The notes: a model not told the origin generated them from the sequence alone. Numbered from the stretch's first letter, positions 9,791-19,800 are shown. The stretch is DNA of 64,000 bases from Streptomyces tsukubensis (GCF_003932715.1 NZ_CP020700.1:868001-932000); one strand, 5' to 3'. Numbers and translations are program-made.

Positions 9791-10327
9791 TCAGCCCATC
9801 AGCTCCGCGCAGCCGTACTTCTTCGACCGGCCGTCGCCCGTCTGCACGGTGACCCGGACGGCGTCGGTACGGACCTTTCCGCCGCTGAGGACGGCGCGCG
9901 AGCGGGCGATGCTGCACACCAGCTGTCCCAGCAGATTCCGGTCCTCGACCGAGCTCAAGGAGAGGGTGATGTGGGGGACGCTCACGTACACCTGGCCGTT
10001 GCTGAGCTTGGCGCCGATGCGGAGGCTGTAGTCGTCGGCCCCCACCAGCGTGGTGAGCCCGGCCTCGGTTTCCGGCTTGTTCGGTCCCACCAGCAGGCCC
10101 TTGATGACACCGTTGGGGTCCTCGACGCTCTCGTTCCTGGTCGCGGGGCGGGGGACCGCCTCCAGCCGCCCCTGCTGGGAGACGAAGTAGAGGCGGTGGC
10201 CGGTGGTGAGCCCGCCGACGGACTCCCCGCCGTCGAGTACACCGGTGGGGCGGACCCCGCAGCCCGTGAGGAGGGCCGCGGTCAGGACCGTCGCCGTCAG
10301 CGCCACGGTCCGGCGCGGCGGTTTCAT
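9791..10327 (-). CDS. GerMN-domain lipoprotein, third gene of a two-component operon
   Basis: A 178-residue lipoprotein with an N-terminal export signal and lipobox ending LLTGC (Cys at about residue 23), so it is expected on the outer face of the membrane. The rest matches the GerMN/sporulation-type domain: VIKGLLVGPNKPETEAGLTT, then SNGQVYVSVP and LGQLVCSIA. The ATG at 10327 overlaps the kinase stop by 4 bp, so the gene is coupled to the response regulator and kinase. Such lipoproteins are thought to modulate the neighbouring sensor kinase or to act in the envelope. The ligand is unknown. Confidence 0.85.
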   Translation of the reverse strand: MKPPRRTVALTATVLTAALLTGCGVRPTGVLDGGESVGGLTTGHRLYFVSQQGRLEAVPRPATRNESVEDPNGVIKGLLVGPNKPETEAGLTTLVGADDYSLRIGAKLSNGQVYVSVPHITLSLSSVEDRNLLGQLVCSIARSRAVLSGGKVRTDAVRVTVQTGDGRSKKYGCAELMG

Positions 10328-11802
10328 GGGGTCTCCTCGGGGGCGGGGCGACGGGGCAGCCGCAGGGTGAACACCGCTCCGCCCCCGGGCCGGTTGGCCG
10401 CTTCGACGGTGCCGCCGTGCAGCCGGGCGTTCTCCAGGGCGATGGCGGTGCCCAGTCCGCTGCCCTCGGAGCGGGTGCGTGCCGCGTCGGCCTTGTAGAA
10501 GCGGTCGAAGACGTGGTCGAGGGCTTCGGGCGGCAGGCCGGGGCCGCGGTCGGTGACCTCGACGGTGACCGTGTCGCCCGCGGGACCGGCGCTCAGGGTG
10601 ACGGTCACGGGCGGGGCGCCGTGCCGGAGCGCGTTGCCGACGAGATTGGCGACGATCACATCGACGCGCCGCCGGTCGATCCGGGCCGTGATTCCGGGCG
10701 GGAGTACGGTCTCCACCCGGTCGGTCCAGTTCCGCAGGGCGAGCGTGGCACGGACGGCCTCCGCGAGATCGGTCCCGGCGAGGTTGAGCCGTGCCGCGCC
10801 GGAGTCGAAGCGGGACATCTCCATCAGATCGTCGACGAGCCGGGCGAGCCGGGCGGTCTCGGCGCTGACCGTACGGGCGGCGTGGGCGGTGTCCGGCGGC
10901 AGGGAGGACGCGTCCTCGTCGAGGACGGTGGCGACCATCGTCATCGCGGCGAGCGGGGTGCGCAGTTCGTGCGACACATCGGCGACGAACCGTTTCGCCC
11001 GTTCGTCCTGGGCGCGGAGTTCGTCGATGGACGCTTCCAGGGCGCTCGCCGCCTTGTTGAAGTCCCTCGCCAGATCGGCCAGCTCGTCCCGGCCGCGCAC
11101 CCGGACCCGGGAGGTGTAGTCGCCGGCCGCATGCCGCCGGGTGGCCCGCCCCAGTTCGCGTACCGGACGGAGCACGGTTCCGGCGGCCAGCAGGCCGAGG
11201 ACGGCGGCGAGCAGGACGACGGGCAGGATCCCGTCGCGTACCGCGTCGGCGACGCCCGTCGTGGCGTCCAGCTCCGCCTGCAGGGAGGTGACGGCGAAGA
11301 CCTCCAGACCGGAAGGCGCCTCCGGGGTGCCGGGGTCGGTGGCATCGAGGGTGACGGGGGTGCCGACGGCGAGATAGGGGCTGCCGCGCCACTCCACGCG
11401 CTGGAGGCTCATTCCGTTGTGGTTCTGCACCCGCTGGAGCAGGTCGGGGGTGATCCGGGTCCGGTCGGCGGACCGGTCGGACGCGGCCGTCAGGGTCCGG
11501 TACCGGGCCACGACCAGGGTGTCGTCTCCGAGCCCCTCGGCAATGCGGCGCGCGAACCCACTGAGGGAGACCTCGTCGGCGGGGACGTCGAAGTCCGCGA
11601 CGGCCTGCTCGACACGGTTCCTGAACTCCGTCTGGACCGCGTCCTGTTTCCGTTCCAGCACGGCGTTGCGGGATTCGCGGTACGCGAGCGCGGTGGCGGT
11701 GACCCCGCTGACCAGGGCGATCAGGACGAAGGCGACGACGAGCCGGGTACGGAGTCCGCCGAGGCGGCGCAGGGCCCGCAGGGTGGGACGGAGCACGGTC
11801 AC
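10324..11802 (-). CDS. Two-component sensor histidine kinase with HAMP domain
   Basis: A 492-residue membrane kinase. TM1 lies near residues 17-37 (LVVAFVLIALVSGVTATALAY) and TM2 near 195-215 (ILPVVLLAAVLGLLAAGTVL), enclosing an extracytoplasmic sensor domain. A HAMP segment, the HisKA phosphoacceptor motif DVSHELRTPLAAM and the HATPase boxes (NLVGNALRHG, DRGPGLP, GSGLGTAIALENARLHGG) follow in order. The GTG start at 11802 overlaps the response-regulator stop by 4 bp (GTGA), and its stop overlaps the lipoprotein ATG. It should phosphorylate the regulator encoded just upstream. The signal is not evident; the divergent efflux operon suggests an envelope or drug stress cue. Confidence 0.92.
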   Translation of the reverse strand: MTVLRPTLRALRRLGGLRTRLVVAFVLIALVSGVTATALAYRESRNAVLERKQDAVQTEFRNRVEQAVADFDVPADEVSLSGFARRIAEGLGDDTLVVARYRTLTAASDRSADRTRITPDLLQRVQNHNGMSLQRVEWRGSPYLAVGTPVTLDATDPGTPEAPSGLEVFAVTSLQAELDATTGVADAVRDGILPVVLLAAVLGLLAAGTVLRPVRELGRATRRHAAGDYTSRVRVRGRDELADLARDFNKAASALEASIDELRAQDERAKRFVADVSHELRTPLAAMTMVATVLDEDASSLPPDTAHAARTVSAETARLARLVDDLMEMSRFDSGAARLNLAGTDLAEAVRATLALRNWTDRVETVLPPGITARIDRRRVDVIVANLVGNALRHGAPPVTVTLSAGPAGDTVTVEVTDRGPGLPPEALDHVFDRFYKADAARTRSEGSGLGTAIALENARLHGGTVEAANRPGGGAVFTLRLPRRPAPEETP

Positions 11803-12488
11803 ACCGGCCCGAAACGGTAGCCGAAGCCCCGTACCGTCTGGATGTAGCGCGGCCGGGCGGGCAGGTCCTCGATTTTGGCGCGGAGTCTGCCGACCGCGGC
11901 GTCCACCAGCCGTGAGTCGCCGAGGAAGTCGTGGTCCCAGACGGATTCCAGCAGCTGTTCGCGGCTGAAGACCCGGCCCGGGGACGCGGAGAGTTCGAGG
12001 AGCAGCCGCAGCTCGGTGGGCGGCAGGGCGATGGCGGTCCCGCGTTTGACGACGGTCAGCCCGGCCCGGTCGATGCCGAGTCCGGCGTGGTCCTCGCCCT
12101 GGGCCGACCGGGACGGTTCGGCCCGGCGCAGCGCGGCACGGATCCTGGCCTCCAGGACGGCGGCGGTCACCGGTTTGACCACGTAGTCGTCGGCGCCCGC
12201 CTCCAGACCGTGCACGATGTCGCTGTCGTCGCCGCGCGCCGTCAGCATGATCACCGGCAGGGTGGAACCGCCTGCCCGTAGCCGACGGCATACCTCGAAG
12301 CCGTCCATTCCGGGCAGCATCAGGTCCAGTACGGCGAGTTCGGCGGCCGGGCCCGCCGGGTCGGCCAGCAGGGCGAGGGCGGCCTCCCCGGTGGCGGCCG
12401 TGGAGACGTCGTAGCCGTGGCGGCGGAGCACCAGCTCCATGCCGTCGCGCACGGAAACGTCGTCCTCGATCAGCAGTACATGGGGCAT
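11799..12488 (-). CDS. OmpR/PhoB-family response regulator
   Basis: A 229-residue DNA-binding regulator. The receiver domain (residues 1-120) shows the acidic pair ED in LLIEDDVSV, the phosphoacceptor Asp in VLDLMLPGMDG and the Lys in VVKPV. The C-terminal winged helix has TPRs-free OmpR features (LPPTELRLLLELSASPGRVFSREQLLESVW, then VDAAVGRLRAKIED). I chose the ATG at 12488, where the protein begins MPHVLLIEDD; longer upstream frames add unrelated residues. It heads the operon with the kinase and GerMN lipoprotein and faces the lipoprotein/HlyD/MacB operon across about 134 bp, the likely place for its binding site. Confidence 0.93.
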   Translation of the reverse strand: MPHVLLIEDDVSVRDGMELVLRRHGYDVSTAATGEAALALLADPAGPAAELAVLDLMLPGMDGFEVCRRLRAGGSTLPVIMLTARGDDSDIVHGLEAGADDYVVKPVTAAVLEARIRAALRRAEPSRSAQGEDHAGLGIDRAGLTVVKRGTAIALPPTELRLLLELSASPGRVFSREQLLESVWDHDFLGDSRLVDAAVGRLRAKIEDLPARPRYIQTVRGFGYRFGPV

Positions 12489-12622
12489 GGAGCCGATTAT
12501 GCGCGACGGTTTTCCCTGTTCAGACCCGGCGGAGAAGGTCCGGCAGGGGTTCGCGCGCATTGTTACGTGTTCATCATGCGGCGATGGACCGGTCACCATA
12601 CGGGCGGCCGACGGTGGTCCGA

Positions 12623-13273
12623 ATGACGATCCGTACCACCTCCCGCGGCACCGCCCGGCGCCGGTTCGCCGCGCTCGCCGCCGCTCCCCTGCTCTCCCTC
12701 GCGGCCGCCTGCGGCGGCGGCGAAGGAGTCCGCGACCACGGTTCCGACGAGGTCGCCTCCGTACCCGAAGCGACCGCTCCGGACGCGGCGCCCGCCGGGA
12801 AGCCGAGCACCGCACCGACCGCAGCCGAGGGCAAGAGCGCCTTCTACGACGCGCAGATGGTGTACGTCCGCTGCATGCGGACCAAGGGCGGTTCCCAGGA
12901 CTTCCCCGATCCGAAGCTGAGCGGCTATCTCGACTGGTCCAAGATCAACAAGGTGAGGGATCCGAAGGGGGACGGCTCCGACACCAAGGGCGGCCGCAAC
13001 GGCGTCTGCGGGCCCGAGCTGCTGGCCGCCATGAATCTGGAGCCGAAGCGCGACAAGCAGAAGGACTACGAGTCGATGCTGGCGCACGCCGTCTGTATGC
13101 GCGACAACGGCGTCAGCAAGTTCACCAATCCGGTCATGTCCGGCGGCGGGGTGATGCCCGGCGGTGACCCGAACCCGGTGAACCCGCAGCTCGACGTCGA
13201 GTCGCCGGCCTACGAGCGGGCCCGTGAGGCGTGCAAGGGCAAGCTGCTCGAAGGCCTGGACGGGATGCAGTAG
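12623..13273 (+). CDS. Secreted lipoprotein with repeated CMR motifs, first gene of an efflux operon
   Basis: A 216-residue lipoprotein. The export signal ends in a lipobox, SLAAAC, near residue 31, followed by a low-complexity linker. The body contains two related motifs, YVRCMRTKGGSQDFPDP (near residue 80) and HAVCMRDNGVSKF (near residue 155), a repeat often seen in actinomycete lipoproteins encoded with MacB-type transporters. The ATG at 12623 is inside a longer frame and is chosen because a normal signal peptide begins there. Its stop TAG abuts the ATG of the adaptor gene with no gap. It probably acts with the transporter at the cell surface. Confidence 0.8.
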   Translation: MTIRTTSRGTARRRFAALAAAPLLSLAAACGGGEGVRDHGSDEVASVPEATAPDAAPAGKPSTAPTAAEGKSAFYDAQMVYVRCMRTKGGSQDFPDPKLSGYLDWSKINKVRDPKGDGSDTKGGRNGVCGPELLAAMNLEPKRDKQKDYESMLAHAVCMRDNGVSKFTNPVMSGGGVMPGGDPNPVNPQLDVESPAYERAREACKGKLLEGLDGMQ

Positions 13274-14335
13274 ATGAGGCGTCGTACCGCAGTCCTCACC
13301 GCCGGTGCCGTGGCGGCCGCGGCGCTGGGAGCGGGTTTCCTGGCGTACGGCGGCGACTCCGGCGCCGACGGCGGCCGGGGGAAGCAGCCGCCCGCCACGA
13401 CCACGATCACCCGGGCCGACCTCGTCCTGTCCACCACCGTCGACGGAAAGATCGACTTCGCCCAGCGCCGTCCGGTGAAGTCCGCGGTGCCGGGGACGGT
13501 GACGGTCGCGGCCCGGGAGGGCTCCCGGGTCACCCGCGGCGAAGCCCTGTACGAGCTGGACGACAAGCCGGTCAGCCTGCTGTACGGCCCGGTCCCGGCG
13601 TTTCGCGAGATGAAGCCGGGCGACCGGGGCAGCGACGTCCTCCAGCTGGAGCGGAATCTCGTCGCGCTCGGCCGGGGCGCCGGGATCTATGTCGACCCCC
13701 GGTACGACGAGGCGACGGCGGCCGCGGTCAAGGAGTGGCAGAAGTCGCTCAACCGGACACCGACCGGCCGGGTCGGCAAGGGGGACGTCGTGTTCCAGCC
13801 CGGCGAGGTGACCGTCGTCCGGGCCGATGCGGCCCTCGCCGACCAGGTGGGACCGGACACGCCCGTCCTCACGGTGGCTTCCACCAGGCCCGTGGTCCGG
13901 GCGCAGCTCGAACCGGCCGATGTGTCGCTGACCGCGCCCGGCACCAGGGTGGAGGTCACCCTGCCCGGCGGTGCCGTCCGGAAGGGCAAGGTGGCCGGGA
14001 CGGTCCGTCCGGAGGAGACCGGTGAGGGCACGCCGGAGAACGGCATCACCGTGGAGATCACCCTGAACGGCGGCGCCTCCGGCGTCTCCCGCGAGGACAC
14101 GACACGGAGCGCGAGTGTGAAGTTCGTCAGCGAGAGCCGGGAGAACGTCCTGACGGTCCCCGTGGAGGCGATCGTCGCCCTGCGCGGTACGGACGGCGGC
14201 TACGGCCTCCAGCTGGTGGAAGGCGGAACGACCCGGATGGTGCGGGTGGAGACCGGGATGACGGCGGACGGCCGGATCGAGGTCAGCGGGCCGCTCGTCA
14301 AGGAAGGACTGAAGGTCGGGGTGGCCGCGGAATGA
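13274..14335 (+). CDS. HlyD-like efflux adaptor with peptidoglycan-binding domain
   Basis: A 353-residue exported protein with an N-terminal membrane anchor (residues 4-24). A biotinyl-lipoyl-like segment (VPGTVTVAAREGSRVTRGEALY) is interrupted by a peptidoglycan-binding domain (PGDRGSDVLQLERNL to AAAVKEWQKSLN, about residues 115-165). It then resumes as a beta-barrel and membrane-proximal domain. The architecture is the gram-positive counterpart of a periplasmic adaptor and links the MacB-like transporter to the cell wall. It is sandwiched between the lipoprotein gene and the ABC genes; its stop overlaps the ATPase ATG by 4 bp. Confidence 0.88.
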   Translation: MRRRTAVLTAGAVAAAALGAGFLAYGGDSGADGGRGKQPPATTTITRADLVLSTTVDGKIDFAQRRPVKSAVPGTVTVAAREGSRVTRGEALYELDDKPVSLLYGPVPAFREMKPGDRGSDVLQLERNLVALGRGAGIYVDPRYDEATAAAVKEWQKSLNRTPTGRVGKGDVVFQPGEVTVVRADAALADQVGPDTPVLTVASTRPVVRAQLEPADVSLTAPGTRVEVTLPGGAVRKGKVAGTVRPEETGEGTPENGITVEITLNGGASGVSREDTTRSASVKFVSESRENVLTVPVEAIVALRGTDGGYGLQLVEGGTTRMVRVETGMTADGRIEVSGPLVKEGLKVGVAAE

Positions 14336-15099
14336 GCGCCGTCTCGTCGGGTCCGGCGCCCGTGGTGGAACTGCGCGGCGTCGTCAAGGAGTACGCGGGC
14401 GGGGTGCAGGCCCTGCGCGGCGTGGACCTCACCGTGCATCAGGGCGAACTCGTCGCGATCGTCGGCCCTTCGGGCTCCGGCAAATCGACGGTGCTGAACG
14501 TCATCGGCACCCTCGACGCGCCCACCGCGGGCACGGTCAGGGTCGCCGGATACGACGTGGGCGCCCTGTCCGACGCCCAGTTGTCCGCCCTGCGCGCCCG
14601 CCGTATCGGCTTCGTGTTCCAGCACTTCCATCTGGCGGCGGGCCGTGATGCCGTCGACAACGTCGCGGACGGCCTGCTGTACGCGGGCGTCCCGCGGGCC
14701 CGGCGGCGCGACCGGGCCCGGGAAACCCTGGAACAGGTCGGCCTCGGCCACCGACTGGGGCACCGGCCCGCGGAGCTGTCCGGCGGTGAGAAACAGCGCG
14801 TCGCCATCGCCCGGGCGCTGGTCGGCGGCCCGGAGCTGCTGCTCGCGGACGAGCCGACCGGCGCCCTGGACTCCGCCTCCGGGCAGGTCGTGATGGAGCT
14901 GCTGCACGAGCTGAACGCGGCGGGCACCACGATCTGCGTGATCACGCACGACCAGGAGATCGCGGACTCGCTGCCGCGCCGGGTCCGGTTCCGGGACGGT
15001 GCCGTCGTGTCCGACGTCCGTACCGGGGAGAACGCCCGTAGCGGGGAAGACATCCGCACCGGGGAGGACGTCCGTAGCGGAGAGGTGGTCCCCCGATGA
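14332..15099 (+). CDS. ABC transporter ATP-binding protein (MacB type)
   Basis: A 255-residue ATPase with Walker A GPSGSGKST (about residues 43-51), Q-loop region FQHFHLAAG, signature LSGGEKQRVAIARAL (about 145-159), Walker B LLLADEP and the switch His in ITHD. This is the LolD/MacB-like class that powers substrate extrusion with a separate permease, here the next gene (4-bp overlap). The last 30 residues are a repeat of a six-residue unit (R-S/T-G-E-D/N-x), visible as four 18-bp DNA repeats at about 15017-15088. It lies outside the ATPase fold and may be slippage-prone. Confidence 0.93.
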   Translation: MSAVSSGPAPVVELRGVVKEYAGGVQALRGVDLTVHQGELVAIVGPSGSGKSTVLNVIGTLDAPTAGTVRVAGYDVGALSDAQLSALRARRIGFVFQHFHLAAGRDAVDNVADGLLYAGVPRARRRDRARETLEQVGLGHRLGHRPAELSGGEKQRVAIARALVGGPELLLADEPTGALDSASGQVVMELLHELNAAGTTICVITHDQEIADSLPRRVRFRDGAVVSDVRTGENARSGEDIRTGEDVRSGEVVPR

Positions 15100-16307
15100 G
15101 CGCTCCGGACCGCGGGCGGCCCCGGCTCCGGCCCTCCCGGCTGCCGCTCCGCGACATCCTCGGCCTGGGCGCCGTCGGGCTGCGGGCCCGCCGCGCCCGG
15201 GTGGTCCTGTCGGCCCTCGGGATCGCGATCGGGATCGCCACCATGGTCGCGGTGGTCGGCCTCTCCCACTCCAGCAAGGCGGATCTGATGGCCCGGCTGG
15301 ACCGGCTGGGCACCAATCTGCTGACCGTGGAGGCGGGCGAGAACGTGCAGGGCAAACCCGCGCAGCTCCCTAAGTCGGCAGTGGCGATGGTCGAACGGAT
15401 CGGCCCCGTCCAGCACGCCACGGCGACGGGCGATCTCGACGTCAGGGTCCGGCGCAGCGACGTCGTACCGGAGGAGCGGACGCCCGGGGTCACCGCCCAG
15501 GCGGCCCGGACGGATCTGCTGACCGCCCTCAACGCCCGGATCGGCGAGGGCGTCTGGCTGAACCGGGCCAACGAGCGGCTGCCCGTGACCGTGCTCGGTT
15601 CGGTCGCCGCCCGCCGGCTGGGGGTGACCGCGCCCGGCGAGCGGATCGTGATGGACGACGTGGACGTCGTCGTGGTCGGCATCCTGCGGCCGGTGGAGCT
15701 GGTGCCGACCCTGGACCGGGTGGCACTGGTGGGTTTCCCGGCCGCCGAGAAGTACCTCCGCTTCGACGGGCGGCCGACCACGGTCTTCGAACGCTCCCCC
15801 GACGAGACGGTCGACGAGGTGCGGGCAGTGCTGGCCCGTACGGTCAGCCCCGGCGAACCGGGGGCCGTCAAGGTCTCCCGTCCCTCGGACGCCCTGGCGG
15901 CGAAGGCGGCCACCGACCGGGGTCTGACCACGCTGATGCTCGGTCTGGGGGCGGTGGCGCTGCTGGTCGGCGGGGTCGGCGTGGCCAACACCATGGTCGT
16001 CTCGGTCCTGGAGCGGCGCCGGGAGATCGGGCTGCGCCGGGCGCTCGGCGCCACCAGGAACGCGATCCGGCTGCAGTTCCTCACCGAGTCCCTGCTGCTG
16101 TCGGCGCTCGGCGGTGCGGCGGGCGCGGCCCTCGGCACGGCGGCCACGTTCGGTTTCGCCTTCGTCCAGGGCTGGACCGCCGTGGTGCCGGTGTGGTCCG
16201 TGGCGGGCGGGTTCGCGGCGACGCTGTTCATCGGTGTGCTGGCGGGTCTCTATCCGGCGGTACGGGCGTCGAGGCTGCACCCCACGGTCGCCCTCAACGC
16301 CTCCTGA
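15096..16307 (+). CDS. ABC transporter permease (MacB/FtsX type)
   Basis: A 403-residue permease. TM1 is near residues 35-58 (VLSALGIAIGIATMVAVVGL), followed by a large extracellular domain (about 60-265). Three C-terminal helices follow, starting with LMLGLGAVALLVGGVGVANTM. The EIGLRRALGATR loop characteristic of the FtsX/MacB family follows. It closes the lipoprotein-adaptor-ATPase operon. In MacB-type systems the extracellular domain contacts the adaptor and the exported peptide or drug. Exported substrate unknown; bacitracin-like peptides or envelope precursors are typical. The opposing two-component operon is the probable regulator. Confidence 0.92.
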   Translation: MSAPDRGRPRLRPSRLPLRDILGLGAVGLRARRARVVLSALGIAIGIATMVAVVGLSHSSKADLMARLDRLGTNLLTVEAGENVQGKPAQLPKSAVAMVERIGPVQHATATGDLDVRVRRSDVVPEERTPGVTAQAARTDLLTALNARIGEGVWLNRANERLPVTVLGSVAARRLGVTAPGERIVMDDVDVVVVGILRPVELVPTLDRVALVGFPAAEKYLRFDGRPTTVFERSPDETVDEVRAVLARTVSPGEPGAVKVSRPSDALAAKAATDRGLTTLMLGLGAVALLVGGVGVANTMVVSVLERRREIGLRRALGATRNAIRLQFLTESLLLSALGGAAGAALGTAATFGFAFVQGWTAVVPVWSVAGGFAATLFIGVLAGLYPAVRASRLHPTVALNAS

Positions 16308-16329
16308 GAACACGTCCCGGGACGGACGT

Positions 16330-16372
16330 CCCCGGGGCCGCGGCGGCAGGTCAGCGCGCGGCGGCCCCGGGG
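16330..16372. terminator. Inverted repeat between convergent genes
   Basis: A 12-nt arm CCCCGGGGCCGC at 16330-16341 is perfectly complementary to GCGGCCCCGGGG at 16361-16372. It falls at the convergent ends of the permease gene and the NTF2-like gene and overlaps the last codons of the latter. It could terminate both. Confidence 0.6.
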
Positions 16373-16677
16373 GCGGCGTACCGGCGTCGGCTGCGGAGCA
16401 TGCCCTCGTCGGAGAGGGTGAACACATCGACGAAGTCGACCTGCTGGGGGCTGACCCGGCCGATCGCGACCACGCAGTCGCCGGAGGCCACGATGCGGTC
16501 GATGTCGTGGCGGCAGCCCAGCGCCGGTGCCTCGGGGCGGGCGTCCTCGTCGAGCAGGGAGAGATAGCCGTCCACGTCACCGCTGTCGAGATAGTGGTAG
16601 GCCAGCCGCACATGGTCGACCCCGGAGTCGGTGATCAGGCGGCTCGGCAGCAGCTTCCTCGGGTGGCGACTGTTCAT
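16351..16677 (-). CDS. SnoaL/NTF2-like small protein
   Basis: A 108-residue cytosolic protein of the NTF2/SnoaL-like fold, recognised from HVRLAYHYLDSGDVDGYLSL near the N-terminus and DFVDVFTLSDEGMLRSRRRY near the end. Members bind small ligands or act as cyclases and isomerases; no catalytic residue set can be assigned here. I chose ATG 16677 because AAAGGACG lies just upstream. Two G(C)GATAG heptamers lie 77-94 bp upstream on its strand, the same motif found before the NNPWD peptide gene and the XRE gene, so it may be co-regulated with them. Confidence 0.75.
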   Translation of the reverse strand: MNSRHPRKLLPSRLITDSGVDHVRLAYHYLDSGDVDGYLSLLDEDARPEAPALGCRHDIDRIVASGDCVVAIGRVSPQQVDFVDVFTLSDEGMLRSRRRYAAPGAAAR

Positions 16678-16753
16678 GGCACGTCCTTTCCTACGACCGC
16701 CCCGCGGACGGGCGGAAGCTGCTACCACCGTGCCCCGGCGGCGTAACCCCCGC

Positions 16754-16771
16754 CTATCGCGCCCCTATCGC
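16754..16771. promoter_or_regulatory. Tandem CTATCGC heptamers, 11-bp spacing (candidate operator)
   Basis: CTATCGC occurs at 16754-16760 and 16765-16771, exactly 11 bp apart, in the gap between the NTF2-like gene and the SARP gene. Direct heptamers one helical turn apart are the classical layout of SARP binding sites. Read toward the NTF2-like gene the units are GCGATAG, the same orientation relative to transcription as the copies upstream of the peptide and XRE genes. Binding is an inference. Confidence 0.5.
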
Positions 16772-16893
16772 CACCATGGAATCTGCACACCGTTTACAAC
16801 AGTGGAGATGATCGGGAAAACTGTCCGCACACGTCTTGCGCGTCGGTTCGGCACGGATCTGTTGGTCGGACGTGTTCCTTGCTGGGAGAGACT

Positions 16894-19800
16894 GTGGACT
16901 TATCGCCCGGCGAGGCTCGTCGGACCCCTGACAGCGTGGTCTTCCGCATCCTCGGACCGCTCCATGTGCAGGGTCCGGACGGTCAGGTGCGGATTCCGCC
17001 CGGGCGTCAGGAGGTGATCCTCGCCGCGCTGCTGCTGGAGGCGAACCGTGTCGTCAGCACCGACTATCTGGTGGATCTGATCTGGGAGGACGAACCCCCG
17101 GACACCGCCAGGACCCAGGTGCAGATCTGTGTGTCACGGCTGCGGAAGCTGTTCGCCGGGCGGTCGGTCGCCGCGGCCATCACGACCCGGCCGCCCGGCT
17201 ACGTCCTCACGACGGAGGACGGCTCGGTCGATGCGGCGCTGTTCGCCCGGTGGATCGGTGATGCCCGGCTGGTCGGAAAGCGGACCGGGGGCGCGGCCGA
17301 CGCGGTGGAGCTGCTGCGGTCGGCGGGCGGGCTGTGGCAGGGGAACTGTCTCAGCGGCCTGGCCAGCGAGAAGCTGCGCAGCAAGGCCCGCCAGTTGGAC
17401 GAGGAGCGGCTGACGGCGGCCGAGCACCGGATCGACCTGGAGCTGGAGCTGGGCCGGCACCACCAGCTGGTGGGAGAGATCCAGCTGCTGGTGCACGAGC
17501 ATCCGCTGCGGGAGCAGCTGCGCGGGAAGCTGATGCTGGCGCTGTACCGGTCGGGGCGGCAGGCCGAGGCCCTGGACGTCTACCGGCTCGGCCGGGAACT
17601 GCTGGTGGAGGAGCTGGGTCTGGAGCCCGGCGGTGAGCTGCGGAGCCTGAATTCGGCGATCCTCGCCGGGGAGGTGCCGCCGCCGCGGCTGGCCGGACCG
17701 CAGCCGGACGGACGGGCCCGGCAGCCCGGGACCGCGGGTCCGGGGGCGGCGGAAGCGGGCGACGGCGCGGAATCGCCGCAGGTGTTACCGGGTTCGGCGG
17801 ACCTTCCGGCCGTCCGGGAGCCGGCCGAGGCGGAGGCGGCCGGCGGACCGCGGACGGCGGAAGCCGGGCCCCGCCCTGCCGCGGCCGATCCCGCCGGGGC
17901 CCCCGGGCCCGCGGCCGAGGTACCGCGCCAGCTTCCCTCCGACACCGCGGACTTCACCGGTCACGGCGCCCGGATCGCGGATATCGAGCGGACCCTGCTG
18001 GGCCCGCGCGAGCGGCGGGCCGTGGGCCTCGTCGTGATCGTCGGCAAACCGGGTACGGGAAAGTCGACACTGGCCACCCATATCGCGCACCGGGTGGGCG
18101 AAACGCACTTCGCCGACGGTCAGCTCTACTGCGATCTGCGCGGTACGAGCGGCGCCCCGGCGACCGCCGGGGAGGTCCTGGGCCGGTTTCTGCGCGCCCT
18201 CGGCATCCCCGGGCCCGTCATTCCCGAATCCCCCGACGAGCGCGCCGAGATGTACCGGACCCTGCTCGGGTCCCGGCGGGTCCTGGTGGTGCTGGACGAC
18301 GCCGCGTCCGAAAGCCAGGTCCGGGCGCTGCTGCCGGGCGCCGGGAGCTGTGCGGTGCTGGTGACCAGCCGGGTGCGGATGACGGGGCTGCCGGGGGCGC
18401 ACCGGGTGGAGCTGGATGTGCTGGAGACCGAGGAGGCGCTGGAGCTGCTGGTCCGGGTGATCGGCGAGGAGCGGGTGGCGGGTGAGGAGGTCGCGGCGCA
18501 GGCGCTGATCCGGACCGTCGGCGGGCTGCCGCTGGCACTGCGGATCGTGGCCGCCCGGCTGGCGGCCCGCCCGCACTGGACGCTGGCGTCGATGGTGCAC
18601 CGGCTGGCGAACGAGCGGCACAAGCTGGACGAACTCACGCACGGCGAGATGACGATGCGGGCGAGCCTGTCGCTGACGCACGACGGGCTGGGGCCCGGGG
18701 ACCGGCAACTGCTGCGGCTGCTGAGCCTGGCGCAGGGGCCGAGCCTGCCCGGCTGGCTCGCCGGGGCGCTGCTCGACGACCGCCGTCCCTTCCCTTCCGA
18801 TCTGCTGGAACCGCTGGTCGACGTGCAGATGCTGGATGTGGTCGGGATGGAGTCGACGGGCGGCTTCCGCTACCGCTTCCACGAGATCATCCGGGTGTTC
18901 GCCCGGGAGCAGCTGGCCGCGCACGACGATCAGGCGACCCGGTCGGCGGCGCTGGACCGGATGCTCGGCTGCTGGATGGCGCTGGCCGAGGAGGCCCACC
19001 GCCGGGTCTACGGCGGTGACTTCACCGTGCTGCACGGATCGGCGCCCCGCTGGCTGCCGCCCGCCGCCCATGTGGACGAGCTGCTCGCCGATCCGATGGA
19101 GTGGCTGGACAGCGAGCACGCCAATCTGGTGCAGGCGGTGGAGCACGCGGCGGCCGAGCAGCTCGACGAGGTGTGCTGGGATCTGACGACGACGCTGGTC
19201 ACGCTCTTCGAGACCCGCGGCTATCTGGACCACTGGGAGCGTACGCACCAGCTGGCGCTGCGGACGGCGCGGTCGGCGGGCAACCAGCGGGGCAGTGCGG
19301 CCGTACTGGCGTCGCTCGGTTCGCTCTATCTCAGCCGCAGCCAGTACGAGGAGTCGCGGACCGCGCTGACGACGGCACTCGGGTTGTTCACCGAGATGGA
19401 GGACCGGCAGGGGCTCGGTCTCTGCCATCGCGATCTGGCCCTGGTGGAACGGTTCCTCGGGCATGAGTACGAGGCCCTGGAGCTGTACGACCGGGCGCTG
19501 CGCGATTTCGACGCGTCGGGCGATGTGGTGGGGCGGGCCATCGTGCTGACACAGAGCGCGCAGATCTGGATGCTGCGGGGGCAGAGCGCGACCGCGCAGA
19601 GCAGGCTGGACGAGGCGCTGGGCATCTACCGGCTGGTCGGCTACACCGGGGGCCAGGCACGGGCGCTGCGGCGGGCCGGTCAGCTACGGCAGCAGCAGGG
19701 TGAACTGGGGGCTGCGGTGGCGACGTTCACCGAGGTCCTGGAGCTGTGCCGGGACAGTGGGGACGTGATCGGGGAGGGCCATCTGCTGCGGGATCTGGGG

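Noticed and set aside
10417..11820. 467-codon plus-strand frame opposite the histidine kinase
   Set aside because: Antisense to a kinase with complete motifs; no recognisable domain.
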